This document shows positions 63,986 through 64,000 of a stretch of DNA of 64,000 nt, piece after piece. Numbering within the stretch: the first letter of the stretch is position 1; each line of letters begins with the position of its first letter. The notes beneath the pieces were generated by a model that was given only the letters and a program-made list of their open reading frames with translations, had not been told where the DNA came from and did no database searches. This DNA is from Symbiodinium natans (taxonomy: Eukaryota; Sar; Dinophyceae; Suessiales; Symbiodiniaceae), in assembly GCA_905221605.1 (NCBI GenBank), contig CAJNDS010000345.1, positions 1 to 64,000 on the forward strand, in the 5' to 3' direction. The translations under genes and the position numbers were made by a program.

Positions 63986-64000
63986 TCACAGGAAAGAAGT

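Overview
The window reads as nuclear DNA of a dinoflagellate (Symbiodinium-like or a related alga). The evidence is a dinoflagellate-style Ty1/copia element, TTTAGGG/CCCTAAA telomere-type motifs, and genes cut into very short exons whose introns start with GT, GC or GA and end in AG followed by G. The recognisable products also fit: an outer-dynein-arm docking protein and a class III nucleotidyl cyclase of the alveolate/dinoflagellate type. Nearly all recognisable genes lie on the minus strand, as expected for dinoflagellate unidirectional gene arrays. The exon models below come from reading frames, splice motifs and family motifs that I recognise; nothing was searched.

Layout. (1) About 1-9600, minus strand: a decayed copia retrotransposon (gag with CCCH and CCHC fingers, DSGA protease, HHCC-DDE integrase, YVDD reverse transcriptase running off the left edge). 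It carries at least three frame breaks and a ~2.9 kb insertion (about 4605-7470) that separates protease from integrase. The insertion holds plus-strand gene remnants, an ~87-bp hairpin-bearing tandem repeat, and a head-to-head telomere-like tract. The copia polyprotein contains a segment between integrase and RT with the H-x-D...H...R signature of 2OG-Fe(II) dioxygenases. (2) 9605-11484: a 9-bp satellite in alternating inverted blocks joined by GC-rich palindromic spacers. (3) 11.7-15.1 kb: a multi-PAS-domain gene. (4) 16.5-19.7 kb: candidate exons and a 362-codon single-pass membrane protein frame. (5) 19.7-47 kb: gene-poor, microsatellite-rich DNA with scattered exon candidates, including a DnaJ-like exon, a coiled-coil gene at 27.4-30.6 kb, a possible NAA25-like exon at 40.7 kb and an unidentified gene at 41.3-42.1 kb. 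(6) 47.4-55.9 kb: an ODAD1/CCDC63/CCDC114 (Chlamydomonas DC2/ODA1-like) gene. (7) 49.7-50.7 kb: a three-exon PP2C phosphatase lying inside one ODAD1 intron, on the same strand. (8) 58.3-61.9 kb: a class III adenylate/guanylate cyclase split into many exons, mostly 40-100 bp, with a membrane-segment exon and further candidate exons upstream to the right edge.

How they relate: ODAD1 is an axonemal docking factor. The cyclase and the PP2C are signalling enzymes, and the PAS protein is a likely sensor or signalling scaffold. In dinoflagellates, neighbouring genes of one array need not share a function, so I infer no pathway from the order. No rRNA, tRNA or CRISPR array was seen.
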